From contig JADJAA010000001.1 in assembly GCA_016704485.1 (NCBI GenBank), positions 2,323,501 through 2,387,500 on the forward strand: a DNA stretch of 64,000 nucleotides, written 5' to 3'. The notes below the pieces were generated by a model that had not been told where the DNA came from, did no database searches, and saw nothing but the letters and a program-made list of their open reading frames with translations. The translations under genes were made by a program, and so were the position numbers. The stretch comes from Flavobacteriales bacterium (GTDB lineage Bacteria; Bacteroidota; Bacteroidia; Flavobacteriales_F; PHOS-HE28). Positions 53,560-61,811 of this stretch are shown here, in pieces. Numbering within the stretch: the first letter of the stretch is position 1; each line of letters begins with the position of its first letter.

Positions 53560-54570
53560 ATGGGAAAATTTGAAAGGTATCTGAGCGTTTGGGTGTTCGC
53601 GTGCATTCTGGTGGGGATCGCGATCGGAAAATTTGCTGGGGATTCGATCCTGTTCTTAAGTACGTGGGAAATAGCATCCGTGAATGTACCTGTCGCCATT
53701 TTGGTATGGTTAATGATCTATCCCATGATGGTGCAGATCGATTTTTCGTCGATCAAGAATGTGTCCAGCAACTGGAAGGGTCTGGGCTTGACCGTTTTTA
53801 TCAATTGGGTTGTAAAGCCGTTTACCATGGCCTTTTTTGCGTGGATCTTCTTCACGAAGATCTTTCAAGCGTGGCTGGATCCTGAACAAGCGCAGCAGTA
53901 CCTTGCTGGTGCCATCTTACTAGGTGCCGCGCCCTGTACCGCAATGGTTTTCGTGTGGTCGTATTTGACCAAAGGCGATGCCAACTACACCTTGGTCCAG
54001 GTGTCCGTCAACGACCTGATCCTGTTGGTCGCATTCATTCCGATCGTCCGTTTCCTACTCGGCGTTACCGATATCCACATCCCGTATGATGTCCTGGTTT
54101 CATCAGTGATCATCTTCGTGGTGATCCCGTTAACAGCGGGTTACTTGAGCAATAAGTACCTCATCAAAAGCAAAGGGGAACAATGGTTCAAAGATGAATT
54201 CCTCACCCGACTCAAACCCGTTTCGATCGCCGCACTCCTGACCACGTTGGTATTGCTCTTCGCGTTCCAAGGAGACAAGATCGTCGACAAGCCGTTGGAC
54301 ATTTTACTGATCGCCGTTCCGCTGACCATCCAGACCTATTTCATTTTCTTTTTGACCTGGTTCATCGGTCGCTACTTGAGGCTGCAGCACAGCATCTGCG
54401 CACCATCTGCAATGATCGGCGCGAGCAACTTCTTTGAGCTGGCCGTAGCAGTTGCCATTTCATTATTTGGACTGAATTCCGGCGCATCATTAGCAACCGT
54501 AGTAGGGGTGTTGATCGAGGTCCCCGTTATGCTTTCGCTGGTTGCATTGGCGAATAGATGGAGGTATTAG
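53560..54570 (+). CDS. acr3: ACR3-family arsenite efflux transporter
   Basis: A membrane protein of 336 residues with ten helices that exports arsenite. Conserved ACR3 features are C126 in LGAAPCTAMVFVWSYL and the segment IGASNFFELAVAVAI with its essential Glu. It starts 68 bases after arsG, the largest gap in the operon, but no promoter is evident there. The final gene of the arsenic operon. Confidence 0.95.
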   Translation: MGKFERYLSVWVFACILVGIAIGKFAGDSILFLSTWEIASVNVPVAILVWLMIYPMMVQIDFSSIKNVSSNWKGLGLTVFINWVVKPFTMAFFAWIFFTKIFQAWLDPEQAQQYLAGAILLGAAPCTAMVFVWSYLTKGDANYTLVQVSVNDLILLVAFIPIVRFLLGVTDIHIPYDVLVSSVIIFVVIPLTAGYLSNKYLIKSKGEQWFKDEFLTRLKPVSIAALLTTLVLLFAFQGDKIVDKPLDILLIAVPLTIQTYFIFFLTWFIGRYLRLQHSICAPSAMIGASNFFELAVAVAISLFGLNSGASLATVVGVLIEVPVMLSLVALANRWRY

Positions 54571-54624
54571 GGGGTGAAGAAGCATGTAGGAACGGTCCAT
54601 TGAACTGCCACCGCCATCGCAGTG

Positions 54625-55125
54625 CTAATTTCCGAGAGAACTAAGTTTCTGTTTCAGCGCCAGTGAAAGGTCTGTTTCATTGTGCGGAATTTCGATAGCA
54701 TCTTGGCAGAAATGCAAGCCACTGTTGCCGATCCACTGCTCGTAGTCATAGTTCTTAATGGTAGTAAACGGTGTCCATTTGCCTTCGTTGGCTACTTGAA
54801 ATTGGCCACATAGAATGTACAAGGTTTCGTTGTTCGGTTTTATAATATACTTGAACTGAACGTTTCTAAATGCGGTAGGCAGTGGCTTTTGATTCGCGTT
54901 AAAATCCTTAGCCGAAATGTCGATCACCGATCGGAGTAAATTTTCGATCGAGTCAGGCTCGAGTTTTAGCGACTCCTGCTCGGTTGCGCTGAGAGCCGTT
55001 GTTTGTTCTTCGCTTTCTGTTGGCGATCTACATGACGAGGTACACAGCGCAAAAGGCAATGCAGGTACCACTAGGATCAGGGGCCATGAACCTATTTTTT
55101 GTTTCCAATTCGATTGGTTTTTCAT
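54625..55125 (-). CDS. Lipoprotein of unknown function
   Basis: A protein of 166 residues from Met 55125 (MKNQSNWKQK); an upstream frame adds 28 unrelated residues. A hydrophobic segment (WPLILVVPALPFALC) ends with the lipobox SSC, so a lipid anchor is likely. An acidic linker follows, then a beta-rich domain (FRNVQFKYIIKPNNETLYILCGQFQVANEG) typical of small exported proteins of other phyla as well. No family recognised. It converges with the arsenic operon. Confidence 0.65.
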   Translation of the reverse strand: MKNQSNWKQKIGSWPLILVVPALPFALCTSSCRSPTESEEQTTALSATEQESLKLEPDSIENLLRSVIDISAKDFNANQKPLPTAFRNVQFKYIIKPNNETLYILCGQFQVANEGKWTPFTTIKNYDYEQWIGNSGLHFCQDAIEIPHNETDLSLALKQKLSSLGN

Positions 55126-55174
55126 GCTGATAGTAGGTTGGTTGTTTTGTAGCGTGCTCTCGAATTTCTTGCCG

Positions 55175-55732
55175 CTAAAGTAGTGGTGTTGATCTGTCCA
55201 ACGCTTCAAAATCCAGCACTTTTATGCTTCCTTTTGTCGGGATCATATGCTGCCAAACCCAGTTGTAATGTTCGACAATTCGCTTGGCATCGATATGCGG
55301 TTTATCACCGGTTGTGTGGCCATCTTTCACAACAGTTACTGAATAGTCTTTAGTCAATGCCGAGAGCACAGTTGCATTCACACAAAACTCAGTTGCAGAT
55401 CCGGTTATGTAGAGTTCCTTGACCTTGAGCTTCTTTAGCGTTGCGTGTAGGGTTGAGCGGTAGAAGGCATCATTGGCTGTTTTATTGATCGAAATATCAT
55501 TCGGACTAACTTCTAGTTCCGGGATGGTCTCCCATTCGGGTGTATTCGGGACAAACCGCTTCCATTTCGAACTGTCTTGTTGGATCAGTATCACAGGCGC
55601 ATCGATCGCCCTGAATTGCGTGGAGAGTGAATTGATCCGTTCAAGAACTCCATCAGCATCAAGCTTGGGAGCGTCAGGCGTAAAGCAGCCGTTCTGCATA
55701 TCAATGATCAATAAGGCTTTTTTGGGGTTCAT
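55175..55732 (-). CDS. Isochorismatase-like cysteine hydrolase
   Basis: A soluble hydrolase of 185 residues. The catalytic triad of the family can be read: Asp in LLIIDMQNG, Lys in INKTANDAFYRS, and Cys in ITGSATEFCVNAT with the cis-peptide. Members hydrolyse small amides or the vinyl ether of isochorismate; no iron-uptake or NAD genes nearby define the substrate, so nicotinamidase-like or other amidase activity is equally possible. Monocistronic or cotranscribed with the lipoprotein gene 49 bases downstream. Confidence 0.93.
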   Translation of the reverse strand: MNPKKALLIIDMQNGCFTPDAPKLDADGVLERINSLSTQFRAIDAPVILIQQDSSKWKRFVPNTPEWETIPELEVSPNDISINKTANDAFYRSTLHATLKKLKVKELYITGSATEFCVNATVLSALTKDYSVTVVKDGHTTGDKPHIDAKRIVEHYNWVWQHMIPTKGSIKVLDFEALDRSTPLL

Positions 55733-56029
55733 GGGTAGATAGCCTTTATGCGTTCATGTTCCTTCTCTACCGTAGCTCGGCCTAATTGGCGGGTATACAC
55801 TGATCAATTTTGTAGATGGTGTTGTGCTTTATCCCTTTAGCAGGGGTTTCCGTTGCAAAGGTCTGCATAATGCAGCATTATACAGTTGCCTGTTTCCTTG
55901 GGCCAAGTCATAGCAAGACATAATACAGAGTTACGGAACCTGTGTCGCGTTGGTCTGGGTTACGGCCTTCGTGTACGCGGACATGGATAGGTAACTGAGC
56001 CAGTTGTGATGGAAGCATTGTGCCAGGAG

Positions 56030-57448
56030 CTAGGTCTCATTCACCTTCACGATCATTATCAAAAAGACCAACACATACCCCATGCAGAGGTAGATGAAAA
56101 GGTCGCCGATGTTGGAGTAAACAGTGGTGGTGCCTTTCATTGGTAAAGTAGCGATCATCATTTTGTCGTTGGTGTCGAAGCTGCTCAGTTTGGCGACCAT
56201 TTCTCCGTAGGGTGTTATTGCTGCGGAAAGGCCGAACCGTGTTGAGCGAATGACGGATTGCCCTTGTTCGACCGCCCTGAATGCGGCCATTTCTGTGTGT
56301 ATCGGATCTATGCCCCGCCAGTCGGAAGAGGGTACGGCCACAATATCTGCCTTCAGTTTGCCGAAGCCTGCTGCCAAGTATGGAAAGTCATAATCATAGC
56401 AAATGGCACCACCGACCTGTGATCCGAACATATCAAACGTTTGCAACGCTTCCGTTCCTTTTAGTGCAGGTTCACCCGGGACAGGCTGATGTTTGTAATA
56501 GGTGTATGGAATTGCTCCGGAGGGATCTGCGATAACATACTTGTTCGCGTAACGGAATGGTTCCATCGAGGTCGGCATAACATAAGACCCAAACAGAAAG
56601 ATCTGGTTCTCCAATGCAAGGGTTTTGATCGATCCCAACCATTGATCTTCATCATCCGGTAAAACAAAATTGGCAGCTTCGTTCCACACGACAATTTTGG
56701 CTCCAGAATTGGCAACAGCGGCAGTGCGCGTAAATAGCTGATCCGTTACTTTTTGCGCTTCGTCTTTACTAGGAAGTGGTAAGCCACTCACTTCAGAGTC
56801 GGTTCCAACAGCAGCGACCTTGACCGTTTCTTTACCGGTAGCTTTGTTCAGGTCCAGTCGAACTTCTCCGTAGATGACGGTGAGCGTCAGCAAAAGGAAA
56901 GGTGCGTACAACCTTCTTATTCCAGTTGAAGGATCGGTGATCACATCGGCCACGCTCACATTCACCCAATAGATCAGAAAACTAAGGCCGGGCATTCCGA
57001 AGAGTGATACTACCTGAATGATCGACGTGAATTCGCCTTGCGTATAGGCGGCCACGCCCCAGCTGGCAAAGGGAGTAAAGGTGTATTGCAGCCACTCCAT
57101 GGTCGTAAGGACCGCGGGAAATACGAAGAACGCCCATTTCTTAGTACTGTACTTATTCCACAGAAGAAATGCGGGTAAATGGATCAACGCAATAGGCACA
57201 GAATACATGAAAACAAAGGCATAGAGCATCGGCGGTGTAATGATCTTTGCAACGACCAACGACCATCCAATGATCAGTGCCAGCAACAACCAAACCTGTG
57301 CCCGGAAACCATCGGTTCTTTTCAAATAAACAAGAAAGGGTGTGTACGCTATCCACGCGAAGTACCCGATATTGATGGTCATGTGGGTCAACGTTAGTAA
57401 CACGATACCCGCAAGGAGGAAATACTTATTGTTCAGCTTTTTCAGCAT
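56030..57448 (-). CDS. Apolipoprotein N-acyltransferase-like protein
   Basis: A membrane protein of 472 residues with about seven N-terminal helices followed by a nitrilase-type domain from about residue 215. The Glu-Lys-Cys triad is present: VVWNEAANF, YYKHQPVPGEP and GGAICYDYDFP, and a last helix near the C-terminus. This is the layout of Lnt, which adds the third acyl chain to lipoproteins. It is distant from typical Lnt, so another acyl transfer or amidase role is possible. The gap of 297 bases downstream (55733-56029) holds nothing recognisable. Confidence 0.85.
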   Translation of the reverse strand: MLKKLNNKYFLLAGIVLLTLTHMTINIGYFAWIAYTPFLVYLKRTDGFRAQVWLLLALIIGWSLVVAKIITPPMLYAFVFMYSVPIALIHLPAFLLWNKYSTKKWAFFVFPAVLTTMEWLQYTFTPFASWGVAAYTQGEFTSIIQVVSLFGMPGLSFLIYWVNVSVADVITDPSTGIRRLYAPFLLLTLTVIYGEVRLDLNKATGKETVKVAAVGTDSEVSGLPLPSKDEAQKVTDQLFTRTAAVANSGAKIVVWNEAANFVLPDDEDQWLGSIKTLALENQIFLFGSYVMPTSMEPFRYANKYVIADPSGAIPYTYYKHQPVPGEPALKGTEALQTFDMFGSQVGGAICYDYDFPYLAAGFGKLKADIVAVPSSDWRGIDPIHTEMAAFRAVEQGQSVIRSTRFGLSAAITPYGEMVAKLSSFDTNDKMMIATLPMKGTTTVYSNIGDLFIYLCMGYVLVFLIMIVKVNET

Positions 57449-57853
57449 GGATAGTCAGCTGTTGGGAGGAACCATTCGGTTTGTGATATTCTGAAGAGAA
57501 AGGTCGCCGGCATTGGAGCTGATCACTTTTGCAGGGGTGAAGTCATGAACCAGAGGTGTTCAAATTTAGCACAGGTTTGGAGCGATGTGTTGGAGGAGTT
57601 CAACGTCTTGGACCCATCGCTGAGTGTAATGTGCCGAGAGCATAATTTCCGTGCTGCCGATCGACCAGACGGTAACCACAGAATCTCTTTTTTTTTATGC
57701 ACGATCGCATAAGCCCATCACCAAAGGCGCAACTGTCGCACCTTCCTTGGAATGGTTAATAAGATCGTTGATCGTTAGGTATCAAAAATGATTTAAGTCA
57801 TAAAAATGAGGAGTCACAAAAGGAAGATTTGCGATCTCTAAAAACAGATCAGC
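57449..57853. other. Divergent promoter region of the Lnt-like gene and nrdJ
   Basis: No gene in 405 bases. A run of nine T lies near 57688-57696. The CRP/FNR-type site for nrdJ is at 57788-57801. I looked for a cobalamin riboswitch (B12 box) before this B12-dependent enzyme and did not see one. Confidence 0.55.
57788..57801 (+). promoter_or_regulatory. CRP/FNR-type operator of nrdJ
   Basis: ATGAT-TTAA-GTCAT is an inverted repeat with one mismatch. Its centre is 29.5 bases before AAGATTTG (57824-57831), a -7 element with one mismatch to TAnnTTTG, again placing it near -41.5. Confidence 0.5.
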
Positions 57854-60436
57854 ATGTCAGCACTTACCTTGTTCGAGACCAACGTGAAGAACCAAACGAA
57901 TAGCGAAACGAAGAAACGTCCTCTGGTCTTTGGTAAGGATGAGGTACTGGCCAATGCGATGGAGTATTTCCATGGTGATGAGTTGGCTGCGACCACCTGG
58001 ATGAACAAGTATGCCTTGCGCAATGTAACAGGCGATCTGGTGGAATCTTCACCAATTGATATGCACCGCAGGATGGCCAAGGAATTCGCCCGCATTGAAG
58101 CGAAGTACCCGAAAGTGGAACCAATACAACGTGCGCAACTTTCGGCTTATGGTCAAAAGCGCAAGCCAATGGCCGAAGAGCACATTTTCCAACTTTTCGA
58201 TGGTTTTCGGGACGTCGTTCCGCAGGGTAGCGTAATGGCTTCATTGGGTGATCCATATCGCCTAGCATCGTTGAGTAATTGCGTTGTACTTCCGTCGCCA
58301 CAGGATTCTTATGGAGGTATTTTCCGGAACGATCAACAACTCGCGCAGCTCTTCAAACGGCGGTGTGGCGTGGGTTTTGATCTGAGCACCCTGCGGCCAG
58401 CCGGCGCGGCGGTGAGCAATGCAGCACGTACCAGCACGGGTGCCGTTTCGTTCATGGAACGCTTCAGCAACACCACGCGGGAAGTTGCACAGAAGGGTAG
58501 GAGAGGTGCGTTGATGTTGACCATGGACATCGCTCATCCGGATGTGGAGGAGTTCATCACCATGAAACAGGATCTACAGAAGGTCACCGGAGCGAATGTG
58601 AGCGTGCGCGTGAGCGATGCGTTCCTGAAAGCAGTAGAGGAAGATACCGAGTTCACCCAGCAGTGGCCGGTGGACTCCAAGGACCCGAAGATCACCAAGA
58701 CCATAAAGGCGCGCGAACTGTGGAACACGTTGGTCACTTGCGCTCACAACACCGCAGAACCGGGTATCATTTTTTGGGATCGTCAACATCACTATTCCAC
58801 TTCATCGGTTTATCCGGATTTCCGGAATGCGAGCACCAATCCATGTAGCGAGATCGCCATGCAAGGCGGTGACAGCTGCCGGTTGATCGCGATCAATATG
58901 CACAGTTTCGTCAAGGATCCATTCACATCCAACCCTTGGTTCGATCATGATCGTTTCGCTGAAGTATCCTATGAAGCGCAGCGTTTGATGGATGACCTGG
59001 TGGACCTTGAATTGGAAGCCGTGGACCGGATCCTGGCCAAGATCGATAGCGATCCCGAACCCGATGATGTGAAACTTGTTGAGCGCTCTACCTGGCAACT
59101 GTTACGTGATACGGGTAAGAAAGGGCGTCGAACAGGCCTCGGTTTTACCGGTCTTGCGGATGCCATTGCTGCGCTAGGTCTAAAGTACGACAGCGACGGT
59201 GCACGGGAGGCTGTGGAGGATATTATGAAGACCAAATGCCGCGCGGAATTCGACAGCAGCATCGATATGGCGATCGAACGTGGCGCGTTCCAAGCCTTTG
59301 ATCCGGCTGTTGAACGCACTTCGGAATTCGTACAGATGTTGAGCGAGGAACTACCCGAAGTGCATGATCGCATGATGAAGTATGGTCGCCGCAACATCAG
59401 TTTGAGCACGGTTGCACCTACCGGTTCGTTGAGCCTGCTTACGCGCACCAGCAGTGGCATTGAACCCGTTTACATGTTGAGCTATACCCGTAGACGCAAG
59501 ATCATGGGCAACGATCCAAGCGTCGAGGCCAACTTCACCGATGCGCAAGGTGATCAGTGGGAGGAATTTACCGTACACCACCCGCGTTTGTTGGAGTGGA
59601 TGAAGGTTACAGGGAAGACCAATACCTCGGAAAGTCCATACCAAGGATCTACCGCGAACGACATTGATCACAAGCGGCGCGTGCGCATGCAGGCTGTGGT
59701 GCAGAAGTACACTACACATTCAATTAGCAGCACCATCAACCTTCCAAGCACGGCCACGGTCGAAGAAGTTGGGAACATCTATTTGGATGCTTGGCAGAAT
59801 GGGTTGAAAGGCATCACCGTGTATCGCGATGGAAGCCGAAGCGGTGTTCTGGTGGCGACAACTGAAAAGAAAGACGAGACGAACGCACACCACGGTAAGC
59901 GCCCCGAGCGGTTGGAAGCCGACATCCTGCGGTTCAACAACGAAACAGAGCCGTGGTTGGCTGTTGTGGGAAAGTTGGATGGCAGGCCATACGAGATCTT
60001 CACCGGAAAGGCGGAAGGTGTTTTCGAACTACCACGTTGGGTGAAGAACGGCTGGGTCGTAAAGCGACGCGATCCAAACAACAAGAAGAACGTGTACGAT
60101 CTGGAGTACGCGGATGCCGAAGGATTCCGCGCATCGGTGCAAGGGTTGAGCCGCAGTTTCGAGAAGGAGTATTGGAACTACGCGATCCTGATCAGTGGCA
60201 TGATGCGCCAAGGTATGCCGCTACCGCAAGTGGTTGATGTGGTGACCAACTTGAACCTATATGACGCCACCCTGAACACATGGAAGAACGGTGTGGCACG
60301 AGCCCTGCAACGCTACATAGCAGATGGTACGCAAGCAACGGGCCGCCAGTGCGTTGATTGTGGGGACAAGGACGGCTTGTACTATGAAGAAGGCTGCCTG
60401 AAGTGCAAGAGCTGTGGTGGTTCAAAGTGCGGGTAG
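57854..60436 (+). CDS. nrdJ: Adenosylcobalamin-dependent ribonucleotide reductase (class II)
   Basis: An enzyme of 860 residues that makes deoxynucleotides using B12, independent of oxygen. The family pattern is intact: SNCVVLPSPQDSYGGIF with the first redox Cys, NPCSEIAMQGGDSC with the radical Cys and the nearby Glu, and MILTMDIAHPDVEEFI-like segments of the barrel. The C-terminus ends in cysteine pairs (CVDCGD, CLKCKSCGGSKCG), usual for the disulfide-exchange and zinc tail of this family. An oxygen-independent reductase under an FNR-like site is sensible for growth without oxygen. Confidence 0.96.
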   Translation: MSALTLFETNVKNQTNSETKKRPLVFGKDEVLANAMEYFHGDELAATTWMNKYALRNVTGDLVESSPIDMHRRMAKEFARIEAKYPKVEPIQRAQLSAYGQKRKPMAEEHIFQLFDGFRDVVPQGSVMASLGDPYRLASLSNCVVLPSPQDSYGGIFRNDQQLAQLFKRRCGVGFDLSTLRPAGAAVSNAARTSTGAVSFMERFSNTTREVAQKGRRGALMLTMDIAHPDVEEFITMKQDLQKVTGANVSVRVSDAFLKAVEEDTEFTQQWPVDSKDPKITKTIKARELWNTLVTCAHNTAEPGIIFWDRQHHYSTSSVYPDFRNASTNPCSEIAMQGGDSCRLIAINMHSFVKDPFTSNPWFDHDRFAEVSYEAQRLMDDLVDLELEAVDRILAKIDSDPEPDDVKLVERSTWQLLRDTGKKGRRTGLGFTGLADAIAALGLKYDSDGAREAVEDIMKTKCRAEFDSSIDMAIERGAFQAFDPAVERTSEFVQMLSEELPEVHDRMMKYGRRNISLSTVAPTGSLSLLTRTSSGIEPVYMLSYTRRRKIMGNDPSVEANFTDAQGDQWEEFTVHHPRLLEWMKVTGKTNTSESPYQGSTANDIDHKRRVRMQAVVQKYTTHSISSTINLPSTATVEEVGNIYLDAWQNGLKGITVYRDGSRSGVLVATTEKKDETNAHHGKRPERLEADILRFNNETEPWLAVVGKLDGRPYEIFTGKAEGVFELPRWVKNGWVVKRRDPNNKKNVYDLEYADAEGFRASVQGLSRSFEKEYWNYAILISGMMRQGMPLPQVVDVVTNLNLYDATLNTWKNGVARALQRYIADGTQATGRQCVDCGDKDGLYYEEGCLKCKSCGGSKCG

Positions 60437-60450
60437 TTGGCGGGTAATTT

Positions 60451-60476
60451 GACAGGATCACAGGATCAGCAGGATT
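60451..60476 (+). repeat. GGATT-rich dispersed repeat, copy 1
   Basis: GACAGGATCACAGGATCAGC followed by AGGATT. The same 26-base element, with small changes, is at 61031-61056 and, inverted, at 61107-61132. Confidence 0.7.
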
Positions 60477-60590
60477 GACTCGTTATCGTTTTGGATTGTC
60501 TTGATAGGAGTTTGGATCGACACGACACGTAAGTGTTGGTCGGCTCTTTGGCGGAATGCGGATCTTGTCAATTACATTGGCCGTTGAATT

Positions 60591-60995
60591 TTGACTGCCG
60601 CCAAGACAACGATTCAGCACAAAGAACTTACTGAGAATCTTATCGGATGCGCAATGACAGTGCATCGAGCGTTGGGGCCAGGATTTCAGGAGTCTGTTTA
60701 TCAGAATGCATTGGCGCATGAGCTGCAGAAACTAGGATTTCGCGTGGCTTGCGAGCAACGTATCCAAGTGCAATATGATACTGTTATCGTTGGAAATTTC
60801 ATTGCGGATATGTTGGTGAATGAGATGGTCCTTATCGAGAACAAGGCGGTTCAGGTGTTCCATCTTAAGCACGAAGTACAAGTGGTGAATTACCTCACCG
60901 CAACAGGGATCGACGTTGGGCTTCTATTGAATTTCGGAGCGGACAGTCTTGGTTTCAAACGCAAGTACCGGAGGTTCCACATGATGAAGGATTGA
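60591..60995 (+). CDS. GxxExxY protein
   Basis: A protein of 134 residues with the family motif GPGFQESVY near residue 30, after ENLIGCAMTVHRALG, and the core strands IVGNFIADMLVNEMVLIENKA and LLLNFGADSLGFKR. The D...E-x-K arrangement is like the PD-(D/E)xK nuclease fold, but no activity is known. The best start is TTG at 60591; the next ATG would cut into the conserved domain. Copies of a dispersed repeat lie on both sides, as is often seen with this mobile-looking family. Confidence 0.8.
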   Translation: MTAAKTTIQHKELTENLIGCAMTVHRALGPGFQESVYQNALAHELQKLGFRVACEQRIQVQYDTVIVGNFIADMLVNEMVLIENKAVQVFHLKHEVQVVNYLTATGIDVGLLLNFGADSLGFKRKYRRFHMMKD

Positions 60996-61030
60996 GTTGT
61001 TATTTGATGGTATTGTATGAAGGTTCTTTT

Positions 61031-61056
61031 GACAGGATTACAGGATCAACAGGATT
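61031..61056 (+). repeat. GGATT-rich dispersed repeat, copy 2
   Basis: GACAGGATTACAGGATCAAC followed by AGGATT, in the same orientation as copy 1. Confidence 0.7.
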
Positions 61057-61106
61057 CGTTCTTGTTGAATTACTTGTTTGACCAAGTTTGGGATACGTCG
61101 CATGTC

Positions 61107-61132
61107 AATCCTGTTGATCCTTTAGTCCTGCC
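61107..61132 (-). repeat. GGATT-rich dispersed repeat, inverted copy 3
   Basis: AATCCTGTTGATCCTTTAGT and following CCTGCC are the reverse complement of copy 2 with a few changes. Copies 2 and 3 could fold into a stem of about 26 bp around a 50-base loop. The rest of 60996-61331 holds no gene. Confidence 0.7.
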
Positions 61133-61276
61133 GTCCTTATGTTTTCCTGCCCATTATCAATCCAGTAAGCCCTTTGGATTCCAATACCCGAACACCCCCT
61201 CTTGTCCTTATACCCCGCCAAATTCCGGGCTTCATGTCAAGGTGCCGGGTCAGGAGAATGTCATAGTCCAAAATAT

Positions 61277-61320
61277 ATGACCTATGTCATGAAATAGGAT
61301 AAGATGGTCCGGTACGTTTG
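61277..61320 (+). promoter_or_regulatory. Promoter of the norC/norB-like operon with CRP/FNR-type site
   Basis: ATGAC-CTAT-GTCAT (61277-61290) is a perfect inverted repeat. TACGTTTG (61313-61320) is a perfect -7 element starting 29.5 bases from its centre. The start codon follows at 61332, so the leader is only a few bases. An activator of the FNR/DNR type at -41.5 is the natural reading. Confidence 0.65.
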
Positions 61321-61331
61321 TATAAGCTAGA

Positions 61332-61811
61332 ATGTCCGAAAAGCAAGTTGTGCCGAACGGGTCGAATAACCCGAGTGGAGTTGGTGTACGCCAGCGCCGT
61401 ACGGTCTATTTTGTGTTGATCGGTCTGTTCATCCTGCAAACTGGGCTCACCTACACCGTCTCTACGGAAGCGCCAATACCTGCGGCTGAACTCAACGCAT
61501 CTGCCCAACGGGGTGAATCGCTTTACCGCGAATTCAACTGCACGGCCTGTCACCAGTTCTACGGTCTAGGTGGATATATGGGCCCCGACCTGACCAATGT
61601 TACTATTACAAAAGGGAAAGGACCGGAGTACGCACGTGCCTTCATCATCCATGGCTCTGGGCGCATGCCTGCGTTAGGTGTATCGAAGGAGCAGGCCGAT
61701 GACCTGGTCGCTTTCCTCGAAGCGGTGGCTGCTACAGGTACTTATCCTATCCGGAATGTGGACCTTACACCATGGGGCACCTACCGCGAAATGCACAGCA
61801 ATGCGAAGTGA
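61332..61811 (+). CDS. NorC-like membrane-anchored cytochrome c
   Basis: A protein of 159 residues. One N-terminal membrane helix (residues 24-41) is followed by a monoheme domain with C70-x2-C73-H74 in NCTACHQFYGLGGYMGPDLTNV, very close to the NorC pattern, and a Met ligand in SGRMPALGV (M112). It would receive electrons from a soluble donor such as azurin and pass them to the large subunit encoded next, with which it overlaps by 11 bases. Confidence 0.88.
   Translation: MSEKQVVPNGSNNPSGVGVRQRRTVYFVLIGLFILQTGLTYTVSTEAPIPAAELNASAQRGESLYREFNCTACHQFYGLGGYMGPDLTNVTITKGKGPEYARAFIIHGSGRMPALGVSKEQADDLVAFLEAVAATGTYPIRNVDLTPWGTYREMHSNAK

Noticed and set aside
57449..57853. Cobalamin riboswitch before nrdJ
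   Set aside because: No B12 box or long conserved stem pattern was seen by eye.
61678..61800. Upstream extension of the NorB-like frame
   Set aside because: These 41 codons overlap norC and are rich in Arg and Ser without similarity to NorB; the ATG at 61801 fits the first membrane helix.
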